Shown here piece by piece: positions 8,113 through 16,180 of a stretch of DNA of 64,000 nt. The notes beneath the pieces are model-generated. The model ran no database searches and was not told the DNA's origin. It saw only the letters and a program-made list of their open reading frames with translations. The translations under genes and the position numbers were made by a program. The stretch is from the NCBI GenBank assembly GCA_900316515.1, contig ONDE01000002.1, positions 1 through 64,000 of the forward strand, given 5' to 3'. Source of the DNA: an uncultured Bacteroidales bacterium. Lineage in GTDB: Bacteria > Bacteroidota > Bacteroidia > Bacteroidales > P3. The first letter of the stretch is position 1; each line of letters opens with the position of its first letter.

Positions 8113-8241
8113 TCAGAAAGTCGGACAGTCGCAGTGACTCCGGCGGTGCTTGTACATGTGGTCGCCCGACGAGCAGGCTCCACAAGCCATCCCCGCCAGC
8201 AGCAACAGCACCACAGCCACTATGAATCTGCGTCTTTTCAT
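8113..8241 (-). CDS. small lipoprotein, about 42 residues
   Basis: MKRRRFIVAVVLLLLAGMAC is a lipoprotein signal with several cysteines at the lipobox, followed by a short tail ending HRRSHCDCPTF. I recall similar tiny lipoproteins in Bacteroidales genomes, with no known function. It lies 10 bp upstream of, and on the same strand as, the SprT-like gene. Confidence 0.6.
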   Translation of the reverse strand: MKRRRFIVAVVLLLLAGMACGACSSGDHMYKHRRSHCDCPTF

Positions 8242-8341
8242 CACTCCTAATAACGGCAGCGACGGCGAATTATTGTGCCACGAAAACACACATTCGCAAC
8301 CTCGCGACAAAATTTTTCTCCTCCATTTTCAAAAAAGTATG

Positions 8342-8349
8342 TATTTTTG
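8342..8349 (+). promoter_or_regulatory. promoter -7 element TATTTTTG for 8371-9215
   Basis: TAnnTTTG consensus 22 bp before the ATG at 8371; it likely drives the small membrane gene and efp together. Confidence 0.6.
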
Positions 8350-8370
8350 CACTTCAAATCATTTATAAAA

Positions 8371-8637
8371 ATGAGCCACAAGACAGCTATAAAGGTTTAT
8401 GAAATAGCATCCTACGTGCTGATACTGGGAGCTACGGCAGCCTACTTCCTGCTCAAGACCAGCGAACTCCGTCTGTCGCTGACAATGATACTCGTGGCCT
8501 TGGCCATACTGATGCGCATGATGATGGAGCGCCACCGCTTCCGCTCGGCCGAAGACGAAATCGACCAGCTCAAAGACGACCTCCGCCGCCTCACCCAGCT
8601 CTACGCCGAAGAAAAGAAAAAGAATAATAACAAATAA
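8371..8637 (+). CDS. small membrane protein with C-terminal coiled coil
   Basis: 88 residues. Two membrane helices (about 11-30 and 35-52) are followed by a charged helix ([25 protein letters not shown]) likely to form a coiled coil in the cytoplasm. Family not recognised. It is 14 bp upstream of efp and shares its promoter, so it may be co-translated, but the neighbour gives no functional clue. Confidence 0.75.
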   Translation: MSHKTAIKVYEIASYVLILGATAAYFLLKTSELRLSLTMILVALAILMRMMMERHRFRSAEDEIDQLKDDLRRLTQLYAEEKKKNNNK

Positions 8638-8651
8638 AACAACAATCATTT

Positions 8652-9215
8652 ATGGCAACAACCACCGACATCAAGAACGGACTTTGCATCAATTTCAACA
8701 ACGACATCTACACCATCGTTGAGTTCCTCCACGTGAAACCCGGCAAGGGCGCCGCCTTCGTGCGCACCAAGATGCGCAACGTGAAGACCGGCCGCATGCT
8801 CGAGAACACCTTCCCCAGCGGTGCCAAGATCGACATCGTGCGCGTCGAGCGTCGTCCCTACACCTACCTCTACAAGGAGGGCGACATGCATGTCTTCATG
8901 CACACCGAGACCTACGAGCAGATCTACATCCCCGAGCAGATCATCAACGCCCCGCAGTTCCTCAAGGACGGCCAGTATGTTGAGATCACCGTCGAGGCCG
9001 ACACCGAGACCCCGCTGACCTGCGAGCTGCCTCCATTCATCGAGACCGTTGTCACCTACACCGAGCCCGGTTTCGCCGGCAACACCGCCACCAACGCCAT
9101 GAAGGACGCCACCGTCGAACCCGGCGTCCAGGTCCGCGTGCCCCTCTTCATCAAGGAAGGCGAGCGCATCAAGGTCGACACCCGCACCTGCGAATACGCA
9201 GAAAGACTGAAGTAA
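8652..9215 (+). CDS. efp: elongation factor P
   Basis: 187 residues, full length, three OB-like beta-barrel domains. The ribosomal-P-site loop is [10 protein letters not shown] with Lys32, the position that is modified in many bacteria. EF-P relieves ribosome stalling at polyproline stretches. No modification enzyme gene is seen nearby. The stop is followed immediately by a run of short TTGAAA words (9216-9244). Confidence 0.97.
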   Translation: MATTTDIKNGLCINFNNDIYTIVEFLHVKPGKGAAFVRTKMRNVKTGRMLENTFPSGAKIDIVRVERRPYTYLYKEGDMHVFMHTETYEQIYIPEQIINAPQFLKDGQYVEITVEADTETPLTCELPPFIETVVTYTEPGFAGNTATNAMKDATVEPGVQVRVPLFIKEGERIKVDTRTCEYAERLK

Positions 9216-9244
9216 GGTTGAAAATTGAAAGTTGAAAGTTGAAA
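9216..9244. repeat. short-word repeat (ttgaaa type) between efp and the glutaminyl cyclase gene
   Basis: Repeats of TTGAAAATTGAAAGTTGAAAG. The same words occur reversed at 12834-12862, between dut and namZ. The start codon (TTG) of the next gene lies inside this repeat. Confidence 0.6.
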
Positions 9245-10228
9245 AGACTGGCAATTATTGCAGCCTGCCTGCTGGTGCTGGCAGGCTGCAAACATAAACC
9301 GCAGCAACCCGCAGCCACAGGCATCGACTACACGCAGGTAGCCATCCCGACGTTCAGCGCCGACAGCGCCTACCATTTTGTCGAGGCCCAGCTCGCCTTC
9401 GGCAACCGCACCCCTGGCAGCAAAGGCTGGGAACAGTGCGCCCATTGGCTCGAACAGCAATTGGGCCGCTGGTGCGACACCGTCATCGTGCAGCCCTTCA
9501 AAGCCACGCTCTGGGATGGCACCACAGTGCCTGGACGCAACATCGTAGGTTCGCTGAATCCCACGGCGCAGAAGCGCGTGCTGCTGGCCGCCCACTGGGA
9601 CAGCCGCCTCTGGGCCGACCACGACCCCGACGACGCCAACCACCGCCGCCCCGTGCCCGGTGCCAACGACGGCGCCTCGGGAGCCGCCGTGCTCCTCGAG
9701 ATGGCCCGCAGCATGAGCCAGATGCCGCCATCGGTGGGCATCGACTTCATCCTCTTCGACGTCGAAGACCAGGGACAGCCCGAATGGGCCGACACCTACG
9801 AGGACAACACCTGGTGCAAGGGCTCGCAGCACTGGGCACAGAACCGCCACCTCCCCTACTACACCGCCGTCTACGGCGTGCTGTTCGACATGGTGGGCAC
9901 CGCCGAGCCCCGCTTCACCAAAGAGCAGGTGAGCCGCCACTACGCCCCAGGCCTCACCGACAAGCTGTGGAACACCGCAGCGGCCCTCGGCTACGGCAAC
10001 ATCTTCGTCAGCCAGAACACCGACCCCATCCTCGACGACCACCTCTACGTGAACCAGATCGCCGGCATCCCCATGGTCGACATCGTGCAGAACAGCCCCA
10101 CCACCAGCTTCTTCCCCCACTGGCACACCACCACCGACAACCTCGACAACGTCAGTGCCGAAAGCCTCCGCATCGTCGCCACGGTGACCATGAAGACCAT
10201 CTATGGGGACTACCCAGCAGGGAAATGA
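9239..10228 (+). CDS. glutaminyl-peptide cyclotransferase-like M28 lipoprotein
   Basis: 329 residues starting at a TTG. The lipoprotein signal LLVLAGC puts it on a membrane facing the periplasm. The M28-fold zinc ligands are visible: AAHWDSR, NDGASG, FDVEDQG, LFDMVGT and a late FPHWHTTTDN. This is the bacterial glutaminyl cyclase pattern of animal-type enzymes, which convert N-terminal glutamine to pyroglutamate on exported proteins. In Bacteroidota this modification is common because signal-peptidase cleavage often leaves Gln at +1, as in several proteins in this window (for example the signal peptides ending AQ). Confidence 0.9.
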   Translation: MKRLAIIAACLLVLAGCKHKPQQPAATGIDYTQVAIPTFSADSAYHFVEAQLAFGNRTPGSKGWEQCAHWLEQQLGRWCDTVIVQPFKATLWDGTTVPGRNIVGSLNPTAQKRVLLAAHWDSRLWADHDPDDANHRRPVPGANDGASGAAVLLEMARSMSQMPPSVGIDFILFDVEDQGQPEWADTYEDNTWCKGSQHWAQNRHLPYYTAVYGVLFDMVGTAEPRFTKEQVSRHYAPGLTDKLWNTAAALGYGNIFVSQNTDPILDDHLYVNQIAGIPMVDIVQNSPTTSFFPHWHTTTDNLDNVSAESLRIVATVTMKTIYGDYPAGK

Positions 10229-10245
10229 AAAGTGAAAAGTAAAAA

Positions 10246-10662
10246 GTGAAATTATCGGGTCATATAGTGCTTGTAGCTGCTGTGCTGCTCCTCGCGGGGT
10301 GCAAGGGCGACCGTTGCGACACCCCCTTCGGCGAGGGCGGCAGCATCAACCTGCTGATGCCTGAATTCAACAACCTCTACAACAACCCCGGCGCCACACT
10401 GGTCATCAACCGCGGCTACCGCGGCATACTGGTGCACTGCGTAGCACTGGGACAATATGCAGCCTTCGAATGCGCCTGTCCCAAGGACCACGACACGCGC
10501 ATGCTGCCCGACGACGACCGCTACGCCATCATGCTCACCTGTCCCGACTGCGGCTCGCGCTTCGAGCTGACCTACGGCAACCCCCTCGAAGGCGCCTCGA
10601 CCTCTTGTCCACTATACGCCTACAACACCGCCTACGACGGGCAGGTGCTCGAGATATGGTAG
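10246..10662 (+). CDS. lipoprotein with Rieske-like cysteine pairs
   Basis: 138 residues, GTG start at 10246, 17 bp after the cyclase gene. Lipobox LLLAGC. Cysteine motifs CACPKDH and CPDCGSRF are spaced like the two ligand loops of a Rieske [2Fe-2S] domain, but the first loop reads C-A-C-P-K-D-H and the second lacks the usual His, so cluster binding is doubtful. Small Rieske-like lipoproteins of this size are known in Bacteroidales without assigned function. Confidence 0.65.
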   Translation: MKLSGHIVLVAAVLLLAGCKGDRCDTPFGEGGSINLLMPEFNNLYNNPGATLVINRGYRGILVHCVALGQYAAFECACPKDHDTRMLPDDDRYAIMLTCPDCGSRFELTYGNPLEGASTSCPLYAYNTAYDGQVLEIW

Positions 10663-10667
10663 ATAAA

Positions 10668-10706
10668 CAAGTCGCCCCAACCTTCGGTTGGGGCGACTTG
10701 CTTTTT
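10668..10706. terminator. strong rho-independent terminator between convergent genes
   Basis: A 15-bp perfect stem (CAAGTCGCCCCAACC, loop TTC, exact complement) is followed by a T run at 10702-10706. It serves the plus-strand Rieske-like gene; the minus-strand nitroreductase gene ends inside the T run. Confidence 0.9.
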
Positions 10707-11340
10707 ACCAGCGGTTGTAATGCACACGTTCGGGGTCCCATTTGTCCTTCGGCTGGGTCGTACCGTCGTGGTATCCGATGGGCACCACAGCGTAGGGCAC
10801 CACCGTCGGGGGCAGCTGCAGGGCTTTTTTAATGGGGTCCATGCGGTCGGGATAGGGATAGCAAGCCGTCCAGCAGGCACCGAGACCGTAGGCTTCCACA
10901 GCCAGCAGCAGGTTCTCGGTGACGGCGCCCATGTCGTCGCGCCACAGGTGGTTCACCTGCGTCACAGCCGGGCCGTCGGGGTCTTCGCGCGTAGGGGCGG
11001 TGAAGACGGTGTCGGCACAGAGGATGATCACGGCACCGCTCTCCATGAACTTCTGCATGTTGAAGTTGCCCTCGAACACGGTCTCATACTGACTCTTGTC
11101 GGTCATCACCACAATCTGCCAGGGGCGCAGGTCGCGGCCGCTGGGGGCGGCCATAGCGGCACGCAGCAAGTTCTCCATCACATCGGCGGGGATGCTGTCG
11201 CCGTTGTAGGAGCGCACGCTCTTGCGGGCGAGGATATTCTCCATCACCACTCCCGAAATGCTGGGAGTGTCGCACTGTTTCGTGCAGCAGGCGCCGAACA
11301 GCATGGCGGCCGCTGCCATCATAACGATTACTTTCTTCAT
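10705..11340 (-). CDS. nitroreductase-family lipoprotein
   Basis: 211 residues. The signal peptide with MLFGACC suggests a lipoprotein, unusual for nitroreductases, which are mostly cytosolic. The nitroreductase fold is shown by RKSVRSYNGDSIP, AAPSGRDLRPWQIVV and the C-terminal GLGACWTACYPYPDR ... VVPIGYHD. FMN binding is expected. Its ATG overlaps the stop of the upstream gene (ATGA), so it is the last gene of the dut-namZ operon. The substrate is unknown. Confidence 0.88.
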   Translation of the reverse strand: MKKVIVMMAAAAMLFGACCTKQCDTPSISGVVMENILARKSVRSYNGDSIPADVMENLLRAAMAAPSGRDLRPWQIVVMTDKSQYETVFEGNFNMQKFMESGAVIILCADTVFTAPTREDPDGPAVTQVNHLWRDDMGAVTENLLLAVEAYGLGACWTACYPYPDRMDPIKKALQLPPTVVPYAVVPIGYHDGTTQPKDKWDPERVHYNRW

Positions 11341-11693
11341 TGGTATTGTACTGTTGATTGGTTTGTGTCGTGTGTAGCTCCGCTAGTGGTATCGACATGT
11401 GTAGTGTCTTCTGGTAATTCTATCTCGCCTTCCACAATTTTCCCTTCAGTACAACTGGTGAAAGCTGCCAACGACATGGCTACGCCGGCCACAGCGGCGG
11501 CTTTGCCGAAGGTCATGCGGCGGTGCAGCTCCTGCTCTAGGTACTTCACCTCGGCCTCGCAGCGCGGACAGGTGCCGTCGCACGGGCCGTCGTAGGTGCA
11601 TTCATGCTGCTCCAGCGGTATCTGGTTCTCGTCGGCCACGCGGCGGCGGATGGCCTTCAACTCTTTGCAGATGTTCTTGCCGTTAGTCTTCAT
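11337..11693 (-). CDS. hypothetical protein with zinc-ribbon-like cysteines and a membrane segment
   Basis: 118 residues. The N-terminal half carries CTYDGPCDGTCPRCEAE, a Cys-rich segment that could bind zinc. A hydrophobic stretch (AAAVAGVAMSLAAFTSC) follows and the tail is Thr-rich. It overlaps namZ by 11 bp and the nitroreductase gene by 4 bp, so the three are co-translated. Similar small proteins occur in Bacteroidales; I do not know a function. Confidence 0.7.
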   Translation of the reverse strand: MKTNGKNICKELKAIRRRVADENQIPLEQHECTYDGPCDGTCPRCEAEVKYLEQELHRRMTFGKAAAVAGVAMSLAAFTSCTEGKIVEGEIELPEDTTHVDTTSGATHDTNQSTVQYQ

Positions 11694-12837
11694 ATATCAG
11701 GTATTTCTTGCGTATTTCTTTGAATTGGTCGAGGGCAGGTTGCCAAGTGGCGCGTATCTCCGTTTCGCTCATGCCTGCCTCTATCTGCTTGCGGAGGTCG
11801 CCGTTGCCGGCCAGCTTCTCGAAGAAATTAGACTTCTGAAAGAAAGACTTGCTGTTGCGGACGGGGACGTCCGCGTTCCCAGCGTGACGGCGGTACATCT
11901 CCATCAGGTATTTGAGGCTGAAGGCTGCTGGAGCTGGTTCCTGCCGCAGGTCGAGGGTATCGCTATTGTAGGTGACCCACTCGAAGGGATAGTCGGTACC
12001 GCGCCCCACGCCGTAGTTGGTGCCCTCGAAGAGGCAGAGGCTCGGATAGAGGGCCACAGCATGGGCAGTGCGCAGGTTTGGTGACGGCGGCACGGGCAGC
12101 ACATAGTATGTGTTGTGGGTATAGCCCTGAAGGGGTATCACCGTAAGGTCGCACTTAATGCCTCCCTTCAGCCAGCCCTCGCCGTTGATCATCTGAGCAT
12201 ACTCCCCTATCGTCATTCCATAGACCACAGGCACTGGGTGCATGCCTACGAACGAGCGGTAGTGGGCGGTGTCGAGCACGGGGCCGTCGACATAGTGGCC
12301 GTTGGGATTGGGTCGGTCGAGAACGAAGAGAGGAATATTGTTCTCGGCGCAGGCCTCCATCACATAGTGCAGCGTGCTGATATAGGTGTAGAAGCGACAG
12401 CCGACATCCTGCAGGTCGAAGACCACACAATCCACATCCTTCAATTGTTCGGGCGTGGGTTTCTTGTTCTTGCCGTAGAGCGAGATGATGGGGCGGCCGG
12501 TCTTAGGATCGATGCTGTTGTCAACATGAGCCCCTGCCGCCGCGGTGCCACGGAAGCCATGCTCAGGGCAGAAAATCTTGATGACATTCACACCCTTGGA
12601 CAACAAGGTATCGACGAGGTGAGTGTTTCCAACCATGGAGGTCTGGTTGCCAACGACGGCCACGGCCGTCTCGCCATCGACGATTTCTTCGTATGCCATC
12701 AGCACCTCGGCGCCAGTACGCAGGCCTTGGTACGCAGGCGTCTCGCCTGCAGCCGTTGTCTGCGCATGGCAGGAGACAAGCAGTTGCGACAGCAACGCAA
12801 CAAGCATCATAATACTATGCAGCCAGGGAAATTTCAA
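11683..12837 (-). CDS. namZ: DUF1343 family exo-beta-N-acetylmuramidase (NamZ-like)
   Basis: 384 residues. The TTG start at 12837 lies in a TTGAAA word; a start further in (MMLVALL) is possible. An N-terminal signal with LLVSC suggests a periplasmic lipoprotein. Family motifs are VVGNQTSMV, FCPEHGFRG, DLQDVGCRFYTY and LDRPNPNG. NamZ removes terminal MurNAc from peptidoglycan fragments, a recycling step. Two perfect small palindromes lie inside the gene in frame (12734-12750 encoding AGETPA, and 11857-11874 encoding ADVPVR), the latter in a variable loop. Operon: dut, namZ, then two small genes. Confidence 0.88.
   Translation of the reverse strand: MKFPWLHSIMMLVALLSQLLVSCHAQTTAAGETPAYQGLRTGAEVLMAYEEIVDGETAVAVVGNQTSMVGNTHLVDTLLSKGVNVIKIFCPEHGFRGTAAAGAHVDNSIDPKTGRPIISLYGKNKKPTPEQLKDVDCVVFDLQDVGCRFYTYISTLHYVMEACAENNIPLFVLDRPNPNGHYVDGPVLDTAHYRSFVGMHPVPVVYGMTIGEYAQMINGEGWLKGGIKCDLTVIPLQGYTHNTYYVLPVPPSPNLRTAHAVALYPSLCLFEGTNYGVGRGTDYPFEWVTYNSDTLDLRQEPAPAAFSLKYLMEMYRRHAGNADVPVRNSKSFFQKSNFFEKLAGNGDLRKQIEAGMSETEIRATWQPALDQFKEIRKKYLIYED
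11857..11874. repeat. 18-bp palindrome inside namZ (GCGGACG-GGGA-CGTCCGC)
   Basis: Seven-base arms pair perfectly. It encodes part of GNADVPVRN, in a weakly conserved loop of the protein. Confidence 0.6.
12734..12750. repeat. 17-bp palindrome inside namZ (GCAGGCG-TCT-CGCCTGC)
   Basis: Perfect 7-bp arms; encodes AGETPA just after the signal peptide, where insertion is tolerated. Confidence 0.6.
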
Positions 12838-12854
12838 TTTTCAACTTTCAATTT

Positions 12855-12862
<8 letters not shown>
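12834..12862. repeat. short-word repeat between dut and namZ
   Basis: Read on the minus strand it is TTGAAAATTGAAAGTTGAAA, matching 9216-9244. It contains the dut stop and the namZ TTG start. Confidence 0.6.
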
Positions 12863-13292
<430 letters not shown>

Positions 13293-13459
13293 ATTGTATA
13301 ATTTGGGGAGTTAGAGAAGTTAAAGGAAGTTATCGCTTCGCTAGAAGTTGCCTCATCAAGCTCGGCAGCCATAGCAAAAGACAAATGCATGGTGTCTACA
13401 AAAGGTATTGTCCCTTAACTTCCCTTATCTCCTCTTAACTTCTCTTAACTTCCTTACAA
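13293..13459. repeat. intergenic short-word repeats (ttaacttcc type) between clpP and dut
   Basis: Words GTTAGAGAAGTTAAAGGAAG on the left and repeated CTTAACTTCC / CTCTTAACTTCT on the right are near reverse complements, so the spacer can fold on itself. No gene is seen. Confidence 0.5.
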
Positions 13460-14122
13460 TTACTTTTTAGTAAGCACTTCGTCGATCATGCCGTATTTCA
13501 GGGCTTCCTCGGCGGTGAACCAGTGGTCGCGGTCGCTGTCTTTCTCCACCTGCTCGAAGGGCTGGCCGCTGTGCTTGGCGATAATCTCGTAGAGCTCCTT
13601 CTTGAGCTTCAGTATTTCGCGCACGGTGATCTCCATGTCGGTGGCTTGACCGTCGGCGCCGCCCATGGGCTGGTGTATCATCACGCGGGCATGCGGCAGG
13701 GCGCAGCGGCGGCCTTTCTCGCCGGCGCAGAGCAGCACGCTGGCCATCGAGGCGGCCAGGCCTGTGCAGATGGTGCTCACCTTGGGCTGAATATACTGCA
13801 TGGTGTCGTAGATGCCGAGACCTGCATACACCGAGCCTCCCGGCGAGTTGAGGTAGATCTGTATGTCCTTGGTGGCGTCGACGCTCTCGAGGAAGAGCAG
13901 CTGTGCCTGGATGACGTTGGCGGTGTAGTCGTCGATGGCGGTGCCGAGGAAGATGATGCGGTCCATCATCAGACGGCTGAAGACGTCCATCTGGGCCACG
14001 TTCAGCTGACGCTCCTCGACGATATACGGGGTCAGCGAGTTGTTGATGGCCGAGGTATACTTGGCGTAGGTGGTGCTGCTGATGCCACGGTGCTTGGTGG
14101 CATATTTCTCAAATTCTGTCAT
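13460..14122 (-). CDS. clpP: ATP-dependent Clp protease proteolytic subunit
   Basis: 220 residues. Catalytic Ser125 in GLAASMASVLL and His150 in RVMIHQPMGG; the LNSPGGSVYAG oxyanion region is intact. The N-terminal extension of about 30 residues is normal for Bacteroidales. ClpP forms the chamber degrading substrates fed by ClpX/ClpA. Neither clpX nor tig is next to it here; clpX commonly neighbours clpP in bacteria. Confidence 0.97.
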   Translation of the reverse strand: MTEFEKYATKHRGISSTTYAKYTSAINNSLTPYIVEERQLNVAQMDVFSRLMMDRIIFLGTAIDDYTANVIQAQLLFLESVDATKDIQIYLNSPGGSVYAGLGIYDTMQYIQPKVSTICTGLAASMASVLLCAGEKGRRCALPHARVMIHQPMGGADGQATDMEITVREILKLKKELYEIIAKHSGQPFEQVEKDSDRDHWFTAEEALKYGMIDEVLTKK

Positions 14123-14207
14123 ATTGGGTGATTATTTATTATTTACATTAATACAGCAAAAATAACGCCAAAGGGCAAAAAAAATTGCCAGATAAAGAAA
14201 TAAAACA

Positions 14208-14215
14208 TATCTTTG
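14208..14215 (+). promoter_or_regulatory. promoter -7 element TATCTTTG for 14268-15014
   Basis: TAnnTTTG consensus, 53 bp before the ATG. Confidence 0.6.
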
Positions 14216-14267
14216 CACTTGTATAGAATTCTATCAAAGTAATATAAACCATTAAAAACCAATCAGT

Positions 14268-15014
14268 ATGGGCAAAAGAATATTCCTCCTGACAGTGTTG
14301 TTGGCATTTGCTGCCGTCGCGGTGGCACAGGATGTCATCACCCTCAAGAACGGTGACGAGATCAACGGCAAGGTAACCAAGGTAACTCCCACGGAGATAG
14401 AGTACAAGCTGGCCTCCAACCCCGACGGTCCCACCTACACCAAGGCGGTGTCCGAAATCTTCATGGTCAAGTACGAGAACGGCCAGAAGGATGTGTTCAA
14501 CAACACTCCCGAGCCTGCCAAGCAGCAGCAACAGGTTACTGTAGACATACCCTCCGGGGTGACGCTGGAACGCAGCCGCGGCGAGATTGTCGATGCCGCC
14601 ACCAACCGTACCTTCTCCGAATTCGAACTGCAGCAGATGCTCGGCATGGACGCCTACAACGACTATGTCAAAGCCCGCGACAGCTATAAGTCTACGAGCA
14701 ACGGTCTTGCCTGGTCCTACACATTCTTCTTCTGTGGCCTGCCACTATACTATCTCGGTGTGCTTCTCGAGAACGGCAGCAACAACGGCCTTGCCTTGCG
14801 TATTATGGGCATTGTGTGGTTCGTGGGCGGCAACATCATGATACCCGTCGACTATATCACCCGGGGCGTCGCCGCAGGCAAGATAAGCCGCATCGCCGAG
14901 GGCTACAATGCCAAGAACGGCAGCCTCGGTATGGAAATCTCGGGCGGCTTCACCCTCATGCCCACCGCACAGGGCACCGTGGCTCCCGGCCTAGGCCTCT
15001 CGCTACGCTTCTGA
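14268..15014 (+). CDS. secreted/membrane protein of unknown function
   Basis: 248 residues. Signal peptide (MGKRIFLLTVLLAFAAVAVAQ), then a small beta-rich region (DVITLKNGDEINGKVTKVTP ... EYKLA) that is common at the N-terminus of Bacteroidota envelope proteins. Two hydrophobic segments follow in the middle (FFFCGLPLYYLGVLL and IMGIVWFVGGNIMI), and the C-terminus ends in LSLRF, which resembles an outer-membrane strand. It is a single-gene unit with its own promoter and terminator. Function unknown. Confidence 0.75.
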   Translation: MGKRIFLLTVLLAFAAVAVAQDVITLKNGDEINGKVTKVTPTEIEYKLASNPDGPTYTKAVSEIFMVKYENGQKDVFNNTPEPAKQQQQVTVDIPSGVTLERSRGEIVDAATNRTFSEFELQQMLGMDAYNDYVKARDSYKSTSNGLAWSYTFFFCGLPLYYLGVLLENGSNNGLALRIMGIVWFVGGNIMIPVDYITRGVAAGKISRIAEGYNAKNGSLGMEISGGFTLMPTAQGTVAPGLGLSLRF

Positions 15015-15037
15015 CCACTCACAACAACATAAAAAAC

Positions 15038-15065
15038 AGTACCCGCACCAAACGATGCGGGTACT
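15038..15065. terminator. hairpin after 14268-15014
   Basis: AGTACCCGCA pairs perfectly with TGCGGGTACT across an 8-base loop. The following bases are only weakly T-rich on the plus strand. Confidence 0.7.
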
Positions 15066-15110
15066 ATTGTCTTAACTACTTAACTTCTGTCTACTTAACT
15101 ACTAAAAGAA

Positions 15111-15582
15111 TTACAGCAGTTTCTTCTTGAGGTTGAGGATCATGTCGTCGGTCATCTTCTCGAGGTCGTACTGCGGGTTCCAGCCCCACTCGTTGCGGGC
15201 GCAGCTGTCGTCCATATTGTCGGGCCAGCTGTCGGCGATGGCCTGCTTGATGGGCTCGGGCTCGTAGACCATTTCAAAGTTGGGGTAGCGCTTCTTGATG
15301 ACCTCGTAGATGGTCTCGGAACCGAAGCTCATGGCGGTGACGTTAAAGCTGTTGCGGTGCACCAGCTTGCTGGGGTCGGCCTCCATGATGTCTATCATGG
15401 CCTTCTGGGCGTCAGGCATGTACATCATGTCCATGAGGGTGCCTTTCTTCAGCGGGCAGACGGACTTCTCGCCCTTGACGGCAGCGTAGTAGATCTCTAC
15501 GGCGTAGTCCGTGGTGCCGCCGGGGAGGGTCTGGTAGCTGATGAGGCCCGGGAAGCGGACCGAGCGGGTGTCGACGCCGAAG
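15111..15582 (-). pseudogene. duplicate 3' half of the threonine dehydrogenase-like gene
   Basis: About 157 codons nearly identical to the end of the intact gene at 18555-19502; differences are mostly silent, plus one missing Gly codon (PGGTTD versus PGGGTTD). Similarity stops sharply at 15582, and the frame meets a stop three codons upstream, so there is no proper start; the first in-frame ATG is at 15434. Together with the intact copy it flanks the lipoprotein and C25 peptidase genes as a direct repeat. Confidence 0.85.
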
Positions 15583-15590
15583 TGATTTGA

Positions 15591-16175
15591 TTATTCTATC
15601 TGGAATTTGCTCCCATCAGCAATTCTTTTAAATGAAACAACACCACGCCCCAATACAACACATACCGAATCTATGATGGTAGCATCTAACGAGGCGAAAA
15701 GAAGGGTGTCAACCGGATGGGTAATTTGCACGACATCGTCCATACAACTAAATGTGGGTGATGTTTGGCAATATAATACGTTTGATGGGTCATCATAACC
15801 AGTCCAATTTACCCAAATTGCACTCTCCAAGAGATTCGTTTTACCAGGATCATACCAAGAATCATAACGTTCTATACTTATTGATAGTTTGATTTCTTCA
15901 TTGCAATCTGTATTAAAGATTATGTCGGCGTAACGTGGCGCACATAAACACTTACAGTTCCATTCAAGATATTCAGAGTGCTGCTTCCATTTATACATAC
16001 ACTTCCAGCATACAGTATCTTCGTTTTCATTTACAAACCATAGTGTTTCGTCGTTCTGATATGGAATAAATTCCATAAACATGTCGGGGAAACCCGGACA
16101 ATTCTTCCCGCACGAAGATAACATTACGGTTATAAAAAACACAACCAGATTCGAAATAACAATACCTCTTCTCAT
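15591..16175 (-). CDS. Cys-rich lipoprotein of unknown function
   Basis: 194 residues. The lipobox is VMLSSC after a hydrophobic stretch. Many cysteines follow (CWKCMYKWK, WNCKCLCAPRY), suggesting disulfides or metal binding. AT-rich, unlike the flanking epimerase copies. It starts 5 bp after the C25 peptidase stop and is probably co-transcribed with it. Not recognised. Confidence 0.65.
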   Translation of the reverse strand: MRRGIVISNLVVFFITVMLSSCGKNCPGFPDMFMEFIPYQNDETLWFVNENEDTVCWKCMYKWKQHSEYLEWNCKCLCAPRYADIIFNTDCNEEIKLSISIERYDSWYDPGKTNLLESAIWVNWTGYDDPSNVLYCQTSPTFSCMDDVVQITHPVDTLLFASLDATIIDSVCVVLGRGVVSFKRIADGSKFQIE

Positions 16176-16180
16176 GCGCT

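Noticed and set aside
8646..9254. Long minus-strand frame opposite efp
   Set aside because: Glycine/valine/leucine-rich translation with no recognisable domain; shadow of efp in a GC-rich gene.
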